This document shows, in pieces, positions 1 through 11,406 of a stretch of 64,000 nt of DNA; position 1 is the stretch's first letter; every line of letters begins with the position of its first letter. Below the pieces are notes generated by a model. It did not search any database. It had not been told where the DNA came from and saw only the letters and a list, made by a program, of their open reading frames with translations. Both the position numbers and the translations under genes were made by a program. The stretch is from contig JAFMOC010000764.1 of NCBI GenBank assembly GCA_019802505.1, forward strand, positions 248,001 to 312,000, given 5' to 3'. This DNA is from Corydoras sp. C115. Its lineage: Eukaryota; Chordata; Actinopteri; Siluriformes; Callichthyidae.

Positions 1-1640
1 TGTCTGCTAAGCCCCAGCACTTCAGGTTGGTTGGACTAAGGAGAACGTCATATACGGACTGAATAAGGAACTTAATGTGCAGGGGTGACTTTACACTGCT
101 CAGTGTGCTCCCACCTTGTCCAGGCACCTTGCTGGTGCATAGCCACCATCTTGACTCGCCGATCTTCCTCTACCTCTGCCCTTATCTCGTCCTGTACCAT
201 TTGTCGCTTCTCCCTTCCTCTGACTTTGTCATAGCGGGGCTTGGAAAAGCAGCCAAGACCTGCGCGGCCCACTGCAGTGTTGCCTACCAAGATGTTGTGC
301 TGTAGCCTTGCCTCTGCTCTGTCAACAGCTTCCTGTGCCTTTCATTTCCTCCCAGTTTTCACTCGAATTCCTGCTATGGCAACTTTTCTGTCTGAGGAAT
401 CCCGGTACATCATGAGCTCCCTAGCGCGTGTGACCTTGAATTCCTCCGATAGGCCACTGAATGGAAGCTGCAGCATGGTGGAATGGCCATACAGAGCGAT
501 ACTGCTGAGGGATCGAGGAAGCCCAAGCCACCTACGGAGAAACTGGCTGATGTTGCGTTCTAGCATCTCCACCGTTGATATGGGCACCTCGTAAACAAGC
601 AGGGGCCAAAGGAGTCTTGGCAGAACTCTGTGCTGGTACATCCAGGCTTTGAATTTTCCTGGTAGCCCCGACTTGTCTATTGCTGTGAGCCAAGATGTAA
701 GTTCTGCCTTGGTTTTCCGGAGTACCTCTGAGTCCCTCATGGAGCTGTTGAAAACCTTGCCCAGGCTCTTGACCGGTTTTTCTGTCACCATTTAAATTGG
801 GGTCTCTCCTATGGCAAAGCGGTACCAGTCAGCGACTCTGCCTTTCTTCAGGACCAGAGACCTAGACTTGGCAGGCTTGAAGCTCATTCTCGCCCATGAG
901 ATGAGCCGATCCAGCCCCTGAAGTAGCCATCTGCAGCCAGGAACAGAGGTTGCCGTCATCTGCAGCCAGGAACAGAGGTTGCCGTCACCGCTTGATCTTG
1001 CGGCCATCACTGCTTCTTTGACCTCTTTTAGGGTGGGCTCTGTGGTGTTGAACTGTACCGTGGGCTCTAGAGGCTTTACCAGAGCCTCACATGGGCCAAG
1101 ATCTTGTTCTCTTGAGGGATCGCTAAACGTAATGTTGAGGTGCTGATTGATCTCCTCCACAGGACACTTCAGGTTGCCGCTTTTCTTCTGCCCCAGAAGT
1201 CGCTTAGTGAAGGTGAACGCATTGGTTATGAATGCCTTATGCTTCTTGGCTCTCTCCTTTCCATTCTTTCTGTGCCATTCAGCTCTCCTAAGTGTGACGA
1301 GCTTTCTTCTCAGAATCTGTCTGAGCTCAGACAAGGCAACTCTCTCCTCCTCCTTTGCTGCCATGTACTGGCATTTCAATATCTTCAGCTCCTGCCTCAG
1401 CTGACTGATCTTAAGTTCTCGCCGGTTGGGTCTCACTGGCTGTCTATTCCCAAGCCTCTCTGTCACCCCAAACCGTTCGGCTCCAATGGATGTTATGAGG
1501 GTGCACATAGCCTGCAGTTTGTGATCCACACTGCCCTTCGCTGTTGTTTCCATGATCTTGTCTATATCCGTGTCCAGCTGGAGCCACTTCTTGTTGTTGG
1601 CGGCAGGCCACTTGACCCGACGTGAAATGCATGCGCATTT
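1..1640 (-). pseudogene. R2-like non-LTR retrotransposon remnant, cut by the window edge
   Basis: Minus-strand translation gives blocks typical of the R2-like 'type-1 retrotransposable element' proteins common in fish: KWPAANNKKWLQLD just before 1553, then a basic helical region (RQELKILKCQYMAAKEEE), a linker before the reverse transcriptase, and the post-RT part LISWARMSFKPAKSRSLVL through RRWLGLPRSLSSIALYG at 342-791. After a stop near 342 the homology continues in another frame (GRAGLGCFSKPRYDKVRG, 72-290) to base 1. The catalytic RT core, including any YADD-type motif, is missing: the sequence jumps from the pre-RT linker to the post-RT region near 950-1010, where a 29-bp direct duplication sits at 929-988. 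A stop also splits the frame at about 789-791. It is a dead, internally deleted copy. The family assignment is from recalled similarity; the breaks are seen directly. Confidence 0.72.
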
Positions 1641-1780
1641 AAATCACACCCGTTCCCAATCGATACCAAGTCACACCTGTTTTCTGGCGCCGTTAAAGCG
1701 CATGCGCAGTAAAAAGCACACCCGTTCACCGGCGCTTTCAAATCGCACCTGTTTATGTTCGCTCCTAAAGCGCATGCGCA
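1628..1780. promoter_or_regulatory. Three NRF-1-like GCGCATGCGC palindromes upstream of the R2-like ORF
   Basis: GCGCATGCGCA occurs at 1698-1708 and 1770-1780, and a shorter TGCATGCGCA at 1628-1637. They lie in a short block with related spacers (CACACCTGTTT-like) just 5' of the minus-strand R2-like frame. NRF-1 binds the palindrome TGCGCATGCGCA, so this may be the element's own promoter. Function is inferred from motif only. Confidence 0.4.
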
Positions 1781-2045
1781 TTCGAAACCTTTCGGATATA
1801 TAGCCTTTTTGGCACTATAGTAACTTTATTTCATTCATTATGGGACACTTTAGTTTTTACACAACTGATATTTTACATACATACATATATACACACGACT
1901 ACTTTGCTCACTATACACTACTCATTAATTCTGATGGTTAACCACTACAATGTCATGCATCTTAATAGGCTTTATTGCAATTATTGTTTCTTAATTTATT
2001 TCTATTTGTTACATTACATTTGGTTATTTAGCAAACTCTTTTATC

Positions 2046-2200
2046 CAAAGCAGTTACAAGCAATCCAACTTAATGGTTGGGGTCAGAATACAGAGGTGAT
2101 ACAGCACCCATGGAGGAATGAGGTTTAAGAATCTTGCTCAAGGTCTCACACTAATAACTGTTCAAATCTCAGTTGAGCTAGGATTTGAACCCCAAATTCA
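2046..2200 (-). repeat. SINE-like repeat, inverted relative to the copy at 2445
   Basis: The reverse complement of this stretch reads GGTTCAAATCCTAGCTC, then GACCTTGAGCAAGATTCTTAA, then GGTGCTGTATCACCTCTGT, the same order of blocks as the plus-strand copy at 2445-2630. The adjacent TTTAGCAAACTCTTTTATCC motif is part of a teleost interspersed repeat that also appears at about 33015-33070. Confidence 0.5.
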
Positions 2201-2329
2201 AATCTTTTATTATTACCGTTTTTGTTGCTACTGGTTGCTAAATTTCCTAAAGAAGATAACTGGATGCTTTGGGACAGGGTCTCACCTGCCATTAGATTTG
2301 TTTTGGATGCTGGAAAGATGGTGCTGGGT

Positions 2330-2990
2330 AAACACACAACAGAGAGACAGACCGAAAGAAAGAATACATTATTTATCCCAGAGAAAATTGAGCAACCAGT
2401 AGCAATAAAAAATACAGTAATAATACAATCATAAAATAGAACAAGGGTGTGGTAGCTCAGTAGTTAGGGTTAGTGGTTAAGGTGTTGGGCTAGCAATCTG
2501 AACATTGTGGGTTCAAATCCCAGGTCCACTGGGATTGGAACAGTTGTCAGAATCCTTGAGCAAGACCCTTAACCCTAATTGCTCCAGGGGTGCTGTATCA
2601 CCTCTGTGTTCTGAGATGAGTACCAGAAAGATATTTATTTGTCTTTCTACCAGCCCCACTGGTGGAGTTAAAAAGCCTGATGGCTCTTGAAACACATAAT
2701 CTCTTGGGTCTGTAGAGCAGCTCTGAGACAGTTTGCACTGAAATTACTCCTTTGCTCTAAAATGATGTAACGTAGGGTGTGGCCATCATCATCCATGATA
2801 GAGAGCAGATTGTTGAGTTTCTGCCTCTTTGCCACCTTAACCACTGTGTCTAGTTCCACACCCAGTGCTTGCCCCGCATGCCTGACTAGCTTCTCATCGC
2901 CTCTCATCTCTCTTTTTAATGCTTCCACCCCAGCACACCACAGCAGAGAAAAGACAGCTGGACACCACAGTCTGATAGAATGGTGTTAAA
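2330..2990 (-). mobile_element. CR1/Rex-type LINE 3' end, interrupted by a SINE
   Basis: Minus-strand frame 2668-2928 contains KLNNLLSIMDDDGHTLRYII and a following Ser/Arg/Leu-rich stretch that fits the very C-terminus of CR1/L2/Rex-type LINE polymerases (usual pattern LLSIMxDPSHPL). The usual short 3' tail, GGGATAAATAATGTATTC-like on the minus strand, is found at 2330-2440, on the far side of the SINE at 2445-2630. That layout suggests the SINE landed in the LINE 3'UTR. Heavily 5' truncated. Confidence 0.5.
2445..2630 (+). repeat. tRNA-derived SINE
   Basis: A-box-like TGGTAGCTCAGTAGTTAGG at about 2450 and B-box-like GGTTCAAATCCCAG at 2510-2523 mark a tRNA-derived head. A body (CCTTGAGCAAGACCCTTAA ... 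GGTGCTGTATCACCTCTGTG) follows. No real tRNA can fold from it because the spacing between the boxes is stretched by a GGTTAGTGGTTAAGG duplication. Confidence 0.6.
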
Positions 2991-3294
2991 GATGCTGGGG
3001 AAATATAAAACATGATCTGTGTCTGATGTCAATAGCCAAATTAATAGAGACATCACTTTTATTGCAACTTGTATACATCAACTGATAATGAAATACAAAT
3101 AACAAAGACTAACAGTAACTAAAGGTTGGAACTCTGTAAGAGAACAATCTCTGAAAGTAGAACAAATGTTATTTTTTTTACATTTTATCTTTAACTTTAT
3201 TTAAATCAGTAAAATTCAAATGAATCAGTTTATTTAAAATGATGATGTTCCCTTTCATTTTTGAATAGCCAACTTAATAATATGTAGTGGAGGG

Positions 3295-3488
3295 CGTCTT
3301 TCAAACAGTAGGTGGCAGTATTTCACTAATCTGGAAACCTAACCGCCGATAAACAGAAAGAGAAGAAAAGAGAACAATAACAGCAGCATCACATCGTGTG
3401 TTTAGAGCTCCAAGAGATTTAATAAAAAAGAAAAAGTTGTGCACGTCATCATTATTATCATCAGATCAAATCCAGTTCATTACTGAAG
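3295..3488 (+). promoter_or_regulatory. Zinc-finger unit 1: 5' exon and proximal promoter block
   Basis: The block ends TTCATTACTGAAG followed by GTGAGATTC, a good splice donor at 3489. It contains GTAGGTGGCAGTATTTCAC, CTAACCGCCGATAAACAG and GTGCACGTCATCATTATTATC, all found again in units 2, 3 and 4 (15184-15360, 16620-16804, 28675-28870). Conservation at all four unit starts argues that this is the shared first exon and promoter; the exact start site is unknown. Confidence 0.55.
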
Positions 3489-3783
3489 GTGAGATTCTTT
3501 ATGAAACTCATTAAAGCTTTATACTATGTGTGGATTATCAGGATGTAATAAGGATTTTAGATTTACGTCTTTGTTCTAGATGCTGTTATTGTTTATAATG
3601 CTAAAAACTTTAAAGATTAAAGTGAATGCATTGTAATCAGAAGTAATAAAGTATAAAATGACATGTTTAGATTCTCTCATTACTCTGTCCTTAAACAAAC
3701 TACAATGCAGTGAACTTTATTCAGCAAAACAATATTTCATTTCAAAACAACACTAAAACATTTCATTTATTTTGACTATTAAC

Positions 3784-3871
3784 ATGAACAAGGCCATAGA
3801 GGTGATGGATCCTTTCCCTGCTCCCATTCAACAAAAGGAGGAGAAACAGCCTGGACCTGTTACCAGTGTAG
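3784..3871 (+). CDS. Zinc-finger unit 1: coding-like exon 2
   Basis: Open exon starting at ATG 3784 (a second in-frame ATG at 3805) and ending at a GTAG/GTGAGC donor. It encodes about 29 residues rich in Pro, Glu and Lys (DPFPAPIQQKEEKQPG), the kind of short leader seen before fish C2H2 arrays. In unit 4 the matching block (about 28300-28380, minus) has a TAA where unit 1 has CAA, and in unit 3 (17300-17345) most of it is deleted. The exon leaves one leftover base, which does not fit the following exons cleanly, so its place in a mature mRNA is uncertain. Confidence 0.4.
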
Positions 3872-4335
3872 GTGAGCTAATTACCCACAATGACACCATA
3901 CCACCACAAACTTCACAAATGTAAATCATTACACAAAGTCTGATTCTATAAAATGTTACTTGATATTTAGTAATGACTTAAAATAAAATTACAATATAAA
4001 ATGTTTGAATTAAATAAATGAATGTAAAAAGGTTTTACATTAAAACAATATAAACACTTAATTTAACTAAGCAAATAGGTAAGGGCCTCTCATTGGCTAA
4101 TTGCTGTATGAATGATTATGTTGTAGCTGCAGCGAGTTATTTAAATGGTTATGACAGTGGGTGGGAGGGCGCATCATCAAAGGACTGTGGTCAGAAAAAA
4201 AGCCTTAAATTATTGTGATCAGCAATTATGTAAACATTTGGTAGAAAAACAACAGTAGAACAGTGATATTTAATTTAATTGTGAAAGAAAGAACCTTTCA
4301 CATGCACAATGTGATGATTTTAAGGGACGGGGACT
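3872..4335 (+). other. Intronic AT-rich sequence of unit 1
   Basis: No coding potential seen. Part of it (CTCTCATTGGCTAATTGCTG near 4087) is shared with unit 3 at about 17573, so it belongs to the duplicated unit. Confidence 0.5.
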
Positions 4336-4860
4336 AAACAGCTCTGCAGCCTTAAGAAAAGCCCTTGTCAGTGAGGCTAACCTACAAAAAAAAAAAAAAA
4401 ACAAGAGAAGGTCATGTGGACTGATGAGTTAAGATGTACTCCTTTTTAGAATGATGGGTGCATCAGGTTAAGAAGTGAGGTGGCTGAGATGATGCATCCA
4501 TCATGCTTAATCTAATGTACAAGCCTGAGAGGACAGTGCTATGATCTGGGGTTGCTACACTTAGTCACTTCTGAGTTCAGCAACGTTACCTACCCAAAGA
4601 ATGAGGCCTGAATATACCAAACCACCTGGTTATTCCATCAATGGATCATTTTCTCCTGATGGCATGGATATATTTTAAAATGACAATGCCCATTATGCAT
4701 TAGTCTCAAAAGGTAAAAACGTGGTTCGGGGAGCAGGAGACATCATTTTTAAAAAATGTTTGGAATGTGCTGGTGAAGATTTTGTGCAGTGGTTCAAATT
4801 CCCCATTTTCAATACAAGATCTTGGGGGGGAAAAAACAACCCAAATCTCACAAAGAAAAA
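4336..4860 (+). pseudogene. Tc1/mariner-type transposase remnant inside unit 1
   Basis: DNA and broken translations match the common fish Tc1-like transposase: GCAGCCTTAAGAAAAGCCC, then GGTCATGTGGACTGATGAG (the TDE segment), a GGGGTTGCT block, ATTCCATCAATGGATC, and a degenerate DNDNA-like region followed by TACAAGATCTTGG near 4817. There are many stops, so it is long dead. The same remnant lies in the sister unit at 14343-14905 in opposite orientation, but I see none in units 3 and 4, which dates it before the unit 1/unit 2 duplication only. Confidence 0.6.
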
Positions 4861-4949
4861 TCAGAACTGTGCTTACATATGTGCTTTTTAACAGATGTGT
4901 GATAAATAGTATGAAATATTTTAAATTGTTAGGAAAATTTCAGTTAGAG

Positions 4950-5308
4950 CATTCATTCATTATCTTCCGCTTTATCCTATATTAGGATCGTGCTGGGGTT
5001 CCCCATGCCCATCCAGGGGAGAACGTTTCGGGCGCTGGGCAGATGCACCCAGGCAACCTGCGCCAATCTATCGCTGGGCACACACTCACTCACACAGACA
5101 CGCACACAAACACACTCTATATGGGGCAATTTGGAGAACTCAATTGACTTGTTCCATGTTTTTGGACTGTGGGAGGAAACCGGAGAACCCGGAGGAAACC
5201 CATGCAGACACGGGGAGAACATGGAAACTCCACCCAGATGGGGATTCAAACCGGGAATCTCTAGTGCTGAGAGGCGAACGTGCTAACCACTAAGCCACCG
5301 TGCCGCCC
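4950..5308 (-). repeat. Mermaid-type tRNA-derived SINE
   Basis: Full-length minus copy: head GGCGGCACGGTGGCTTAG at the right end, B box GGTTTGAATCCCC, body with TCCTCCCACAGTCCAAAAAC, tail GATAAAGCGGAAGATAATG at the left. Flanking near-repeat CAGTTAGAG at about 4940 and 5309 is the likely target-site duplication. Confidence 0.8.
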
Positions 5309-5364
5309 AGTTAGAGTATAAATATTGTATTTACAGATATGAAGCCTGTTTGTTTTTTTGTTTT

Positions 5365-6905
5365 AAAGGATTATGAAAATAAAACTGGTGTAGCTGTAAA
5401 AGGGATGCAAGATGACATTTGAATATGCTCTGAAGATGCTCTAAAGGATTTCCTCTGTAGATTTTTAATGTGGTAGTATTGTGGAGACTACGCAACCTCA
5501 GAGATGTGCCATGCAGCTTTGCCGTGCTTATGGACAACACATGTTGTGTAAATCTCGAGTATCCACACATTAAAAAAATTTCCTTTGAATTTCTACAGTG
5601 ACTAGTGATGCATATTAAACCACATCAAGCCTCTGTAGGAATACATGGATTAAAAAACTGATTTCTAGCCAGAACTACTGGCTGCTTGGTAGTCACTAGC
5701 TATTAATAATTTAAAAGCAAACAGCATTGTTTTACCAAAAAAATCAAAAGACAAAACACCTGTGGAAAGTCTGTGGAAAACACTTTTTTACACTATGAAG
5801 AAATAACATGTCAACATCAGCATATACATGAAACAAAAAAGACATATTTCTTCCTACAGGAATAAACTTAGAGTGAACATGAGCACATCCAAAGAGGAGA
5901 AGAAAAATATTCCAATATGCAGTGTGGAAGGAGTTTCTTTTAGCGGTCTTCTTCTAAGACACCAGGGTGTTCACACAGAAGAAAAGCCAATATTGTGCTC
6001 ACAATGTGGAATAAGTTTTACTCAAAAATGTTATTTTAAACAGCACCAGTTCATTCACATAGAAGAAAAACCACATGGTTGCTCACCGTGTGGAAAGTTT
6101 TACTTGCCAGAAAAATCTTAAACAGCATAAGCGTATTCACAAAGAAGAAAAAACATATTCCTGCTCACAATGTGAAGAGTTTTTCTTGACAGTACAATCT
6201 TTTAATGCATCAGTGTTTTCACACCGGAGAAAAACCCTATTCCTGCTCACAGTGTGGAAAGAGATTTACTCGACAAAGTTATATTATAATGCATCAGCAT
6301 ATTCACACAGGAGAAAAACCCTATTCCTGCTCAAAGTGTGAAAAGAGTTTTACTCGACAGTATAGACTTTTAATGCATCGGCATATTCCTGCTCATAGTG
6401 TGGAAAGAGTTTTACTAAACACAGTGATCTTACAGTGCACCAACATATTCACACAGGAGAAAAACCTTATTCCTGCTTACAGTGTGGAAAGAGTTTTACT
6501 CGACAGTATAGACTTTTAATGCATCGGCATAGTGATCTTACAGTGCACCAGCGTATTCACACAGGAGAAAAACCATATTCCTGCTTACAGTGTGGAAAGG
6601 GTTTTACTCAACAGTGTTCTTAAACACATCAGCATATTCACACAGGAGAGAAACCATATTCTTGTTCAAAGTGTGAAAAGAGTTTTACTCAACAGAGTAT
6701 TCTTAAACGGCATCAGCGTATTCACGCAGGAGAAAAAACACATTTCTGCTCACAGTGTGGAAAGAGTTTTATTCAGCAGATTAGTCTTACAAAACATCAG
6801 TGTATTTACTCCGGTGAAAAACCCTTTTCCTGCTTACAGTGTGGAAGACGTTTTTCTAGAAAAAAGGAATTGAAACGACACCAGTGCATTCACACAGGAA
6901 AATAA
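5365..6905 (+). pseudogene. C2H2 zinc-finger gene, unit 1 (broken)
   Basis: A decayed exon 3 (5370-5560) precedes a finger exon opening at the CCTACAG acceptor at 5859 with ATG at 5879. The start encodes MSTSKEEKKNIPICSVEGVS, then fingers with the linker HTEEKP/HTGEKP and CSQCGKSF cores. Fingers are spread over at least four frames (5828-6121, 6075-6341, 6205-6519, 6435-6623, then a further frame to 6905), so several indels have shifted the reading. A near-duplicate finger pair is visible at 6345-6540. Poly-C2H2 proteins of this kind are nuclear DNA-binding factors, but this copy cannot make a long protein. It is the mirror partner of the minus-strand copy at 13180-13914. Confidence 0.8.
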
Positions 6906-7551
6906 ACCTATTCCACTTAAACCTATTCCACTTTTTGCAAACATTGTGTAATATCAAATCATTGGCAAAAAAAACCTGCAGTTATGAAACCAATAACTTC
7001 TAAAAACTGCTCAACATTACCAAGTTAAAAGAGAATTACTGTGTAAAATATAAGGTAGAAATGTTTAGTACAGGGGTGCTCAATATGTCGATCGCGATCG
7101 ACCGGTCGATCGCAAAGGGGTGTCAGGTCGATCGCGAATGAGGTTTGAGAAAAAAAAAAAAGAGTTCATCAGGTATCAGCACTTTTTTTACAGCACAGTA
7201 TCGGAAGCGTTTACACACACACACACAATGTGATTCATTCTAAATCGCGATCTCTCTCTGAATCTCCCAAGCGAGCGGTCTGCCCCCCGTCTCTCTTGCT
7301 GATCCCAAAACCGGCACCTGGCCTCGCCTCCATGCTTAAATCCGAAGCACTACCTCGAGAATCATCTACATTAGATAGTTTCTGTTTGTGTTTTTACACT
7401 TTATATGACTGACAAGATGAGTGAAGGACGAGCGAAGCTCAAAAAGAACTAAAATGTTCCACTTTCATTTAGAGTGGGGGAGTGAATTTTTTTTTTTTTA
7501 CAATGTCAAACTAAAAATGCATTTGCTTTTATTAATGTTCATGTTCTGTTT

Positions 7552-7768
7552 GGGGGCAGCACAGTGGCTTAGTGGTTGGCATGTTCTCCAAATTGCCCCA
7601 TATAGAGTGTGTCTGAGTGAGTGAGTGTGTGCCCAGTGATAGATTGGCGTCCTGTCCTGGGTGTATTTGCCCAGCGCCAGAAGTGTTCTCCCCTGGATGG
7701 GCATGGGGAACCCCCCCCCCGCGACCCTAATATAGGATAAAGTGGGAGATGATGGATGGATGGATGTT
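7552..7768 (+). repeat. Mermaid-type SINE, internally deleted
   Basis: Head GGCAGCACAGTGGCTTAGTGG joins directly to CATGTTCTCCAAATTGCCCC, so the B box and about 130 bp are missing. The tail ends in (ATGG)n. Confidence 0.7.
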
Positions 7769-8022
7769 TGGGGAAATGTGGGTTACAGTGATTTTTTTAC
7801 ATTTGTGCTGTATGCTTTGTGTTTGGGTGTAACTAAAATCAGGTTGTCTCTGTGCTATTTGCTGGAATGTGTTTAATAAAAGAGCAATTCTAACAGATTC
7901 AACAACACAAACATGACGTGTGTAAACAGGTTTTAATATAAAAGCCTAAAAAATAGAGATTGAACCCGGTAGATCTCGATGACCTGTCCAATGGAAAAGT
8001 AGATCTCAGGCCAGAAAATTGT

Positions 8023-9075
8023 TGTTATGGTCGGTTACACAGGGGTGGTGCTTCCTGGGGTAGCCCCGCCCCTCACTTAGTCTGCAAATATGTATGCCTT
8101 GTCAGTGTCCACAAATATGTATGCCTGGTCAGTGTCATCTGTTGTGTGTATTCTTAGTTATGCTTAGTTATGTTCGCGTGTTGTGTTTAGTGTCATGTAT
8201 GCTTTGTCAGTGTCATCTGTTGTGAGTATTCTTAGTTATGTTCGCGTATTGTGTTTAGCGTATTGTAATGCTGAGTTATGGTCCCGTGTTGTGTTTAGAG
8301 TATTGTTATGCTTTGTTATGGTCACGTGTTGCCATGTCATGCTTTGTCATTGTCACCTGTTATGTGTAAGTCTTAGTCTGCGTTGTTATGGTCACGTGTT
8401 GCGCGTAGTTATGTCATGCTTTGTTATTGTCACATGGTCTGGTTGTCTGATTGTTCACGCCCTGTACTGTCACGGTTTGTTTTGGTCACATGGTGTGGGT
8501 TGGTCTCTGTGTTCACGCCCCTGTAATTATGCACACCTGGGTTCCTGATCACTGTTCCTTATTTAAGCAGCTCACTCCTGTCACTCCTGGCTAGATGGTC
8601 TTGATTTGTGCACCTACCCTTGTCACGCCTCGTCCACTTTGGCCCACACCCCTAGTCTCACCCTGTTCCTAGTCTCGCCCTGTTCTCGCTTCGTCCTGGT
8701 CTCGCCTCGTCCTGGTCACCACGCCCTGTTCTTGTGTTGCACCTCGTCCTGTTCTCGTCTCGTCCTGTTACACCTCGTCTCCTGTTAGTCCTGTGTTTGT
8801 GCCTTTGTTTTCAGTGCCATGTCCCACCTTGGTTTGCCTGGTATTTAGCCACACTCCACCCTGTTCGACGCTGCGGATTGGAACACGGCCCCGCTGACGT
8901 AGGACACTGTGACGTCAGGCCCCAGCTCCGCAGCCGCTTGTGTATTCACCTGTCAATGTTACGTTTACCTGTGTGTGGCTGAATAAACTCTGTTGGCAAC
9001 AATCCCCGCCCCGACCTTGTCGTTCTGAGTAGCGGATCCACCCACTCCTCACGGTTTCCTGGGTAAATCGTAACA
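8023..9075 (+). mobile_element. Solo LTR (family 1)
   Basis: TGTTATGG at 8023 and CGTAACA ending at 9075 bound a 1053-bp unit; ATTGT is duplicated on both sides (8018-8022, 9076-9080). The left half is made of diverged tandem blocks around TTATGGTCACGTGTTG. AATAAA sits near 8981 with a short R/U5-like tail, giving plus orientation. No internal retroviral genes remain, as expected after LTR-LTR recombination. Confidence 0.75.
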
Positions 9076-9091
9076 ATTGTGGGCACCCCTG

Positions 9092-9708
9092 GTTTAGTAC
9101 TTTAGTTCTCCAGATTTAAATTGTTATTAAAATACATTTGTTGCTTATGAAACTGTCGAGAACCTTTCAGGACATAGTTGAAGGAGAAAGAATATGAGAT
9201 CTGTTGGAATTTATTGAAAGTAAAAAGACATGAATTGCATTATTTGAAAGGTTTGGTCAACTTTGGAAATGCTTTTACTTTTGTTATGATATTTTTGTAA
9301 TTTACGATATGTAAACAACTGCTGAATGGCTGAGGGAATGACCAGGTGGGGGTTGAGTGTGTGTAATTGTAGGAATGACCACTTTCTGAGCATGAGAAGG
9401 AGTCAGAAAGTCTGGTTGCAGGGTGACCTGTGAAAATATAGATTTAGGAGGCAAGTAACATTTGTTAAAAGTATTATTGGGACTGGGGGCTCAGAAAATT
9501 CCACCATATTTGGAAGGTCCAGTCACATTCATCCACACAGAAAAAGGACAGCCCACCTCCTGTACATATGTTTGTCTATTCAGTAAAACGCATTAAATTC
9601 TTTTGGAACAAAACCGCCGATCTTCTAAATACTAAATGATCTATTTTTACTGATTTGCAAACATTTATGTTTCTATTTACTTTTTATGAACCTTTATAAT
9701 CTTTTTAT

Positions 9709-9750
<42 letters not shown>

Positions 9751-10107
9751 GAATTTATAAAATAATTTGTTTAAACCAGCTGCTGTGTGTTTCCAAGAGA
9801 TACAGAAACACCATAAGTGCTGTTAATAATCAATTAATTTGTAAATTGAGATTTAATGTTATGATTAAAAAAATAAAATTAGATTTTTAAAATTGTTTAA
9901 TAAATTACTCTCTTTCTTAATAAATATAGAAGTCATGGTGTTTCTTTTTATTCACTGAGAAAACAGGAACTTGTTATTGTGGATTTGATTTAATGACGAA
10001 CCTTCTGTAATTGAGGATCTGCACATGTGGGATCATTGGAGTTCTTCTATGGGAGGTCAGATTTTACTCATATATTTAGATTTTGAATGATTAATAGATC
10101 AGTGAGG
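9092..10107 (+). other. 3' flank of zinc-finger unit 1
   Basis: No gene seen. Sequence such as TGAAACTGTCGAGAACCTTTCAGG is shared with the 3' flank of unit 3 (near 21395). A poly(T) tract of about 36 bp lies at 9711-9746. Confidence 0.5.
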
Positions 10108-10467
10108 GAGGCACGGTGGTTAAGTGGTTAGTACGTTCTCCTCTCAGCACTAGGGATTCCTGGTTTGAATCCCAATCTGGGTGGAGTTTCCATGTTCTCC
10201 CCATGTTCTCGTTGGTTTCCTCCGGGTTCTCCAGTTTCCTCCCACAGTCCAAAAATTTGGTTCAAGGCCAATTGAATTCTCCAAATTACCCCATCTAGAG
10301 TGTGTTTGTGTAAGTGAGTGTGTGCCCAGCTATAGATTGGCACCCTGTCCTGGGTATATCTGGCCAGTGCCCAAAACATTTTCACCTGGATGGGCATGGG
10401 GAACCCACCCATGACCCTAGTACAGGATAAAGCAGAAGATAATGGATGGATAGATCAATGACCTTAA
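10107..10467 (+). repeat. Mermaid-type SINE, full length
   Basis: Plus copy with head GGCACGGTGGTTAAGTGG, B box TTTGAATCCC and an (ATGG)n tail. Flanked by AGATCAGTGA and AGATCAATGA. Unit 3 has the empty site (near 21845). Confidence 0.8.
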
Positions 10468-11042
10468 GTTTAGATAGAGTTTAAAATATAAATAAAGTTT
10501 AAATTCATCTTTTTAGTTCAAGTCTTAAAAATGTTTTACATTTCCTCTGTATTATATAATACATTTTCTTATATTTTAATGGAACCAATAAAAATGTTTT
10601 TGTTTGTATCCATTGATTATGGATTTTGTATAATCTAAAGTCACAACCTGATCATTGAAACAGATTCTCCTCTGATGTGATCAATAAACATAAAACTTTG
10701 GATTAAACTGTGTCTCTGTGAGTTTTCCCTGAAAGTAAATATGTCCTGCCACATTTTTAGTGTTACAAACAGAATTGTAAACAAAAAGCAAGAGAAAAAA
10801 GCTTTGCCATTTGCTCTCCCACCCAACTCCCAACCAACACAATGTAGAGTGAATGATAAATGGATCGTTGGCTTCAGATGCATCTGCAGGTTTAGTGAGT
10901 TGCAAATGCGTCTCAGCCCAACATGCTACAGCATAGTGTCTGTGTGTGTGTTAGGATGTAAGACATTTACAGATCTTTCCCTTGTGTCAACACGCTGTGG
11001 CTAAAAGTTACAAATCACGCTACATCGCTGGGTACACACCTT

Positions 11043-11406
11043 GAGTGAGGTGGCAAGGTGGCTATGTGGTTAGCACGTTCGCCTCTCAGCACTAGGGAAT
11101 CCCGGTTTGAATCCCCATCTGGGTGGAGTTTCCATTTTCTCCCCCGTGTCCGTGTGGGTTTCCTCTGGGTTCTCTGCTTTCCTCCCACAGTCCAAAAACA
11201 TGGTTCAAGGTCAATTGAGTTCTCCAAATTGCCCCATATAGAGTGTGTTTGTGTGCGTGTCTGTGTGAGTGAGTGTGTGCCCAGCAATAGATTGATGCCT
11301 GTCCTGGGTGTATCTGCCCAGTGCCCGAAACATTCTCCCCTAGATGGGCATGGGGGACCTCCTTCAACTCTAGAAGAGGATTAAGCGGAAGATAATGGAT
11401 GGATAG
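11043..11406 (+). repeat. Mermaid-type SINE at the axis of pair A
   Basis: Full-length plus copy (GGCAAGGTGGCTATGTGG to GATAATGGATGG) lying between the two mirror arms, so it entered at or near the palindrome centre. Confidence 0.75.

Larger units (their letters stand above)
7071..9091. mobile_element. hAT-type DNA transposon with nested SINE and solo LTR
   Basis: Ends CAGGGGTGCTCA (7071) and GGGCACCCCTG (9091) are inverted repeats, and both sides carry the 8-bp duplication GTTTAGTA (7063-7070, 9092-9099), the hAT signature. Sister unit 2 has the empty site with a single GTTTAGTA followed by CTTTAG (reverse strand, near 12975-12990). No transposase is visible; without the SINE (7552-7768) and the solo LTR (8023-9075) the element is under 800 bp and must be non-autonomous. 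A subterminal run of GTCGATCGCGATCGACC-type palindromes lies at 7088-7135. Confidence 0.85.

Noticed and set aside
2450..2523. tRNA-like A and B boxes, here and in every SINE head
   Set aside because: Parts of SINEs; no cloverleaf with proper arms can be formed.
4977..5286. Frames with PIQGRTFRALGRYTQ-type sequence, repeated at many sites (10128, 11092, 31099, 35690, 38570, 48258, 49171)
   Set aside because: These are translations of the Mermaid-type SINE on either strand, not genes.
8183..8982. Open frames of 60-121 codons rich in Cys, Val and Leu
   Set aside because: Lie inside the solo LTR at 8023-9075, in diverged tandem blocks.
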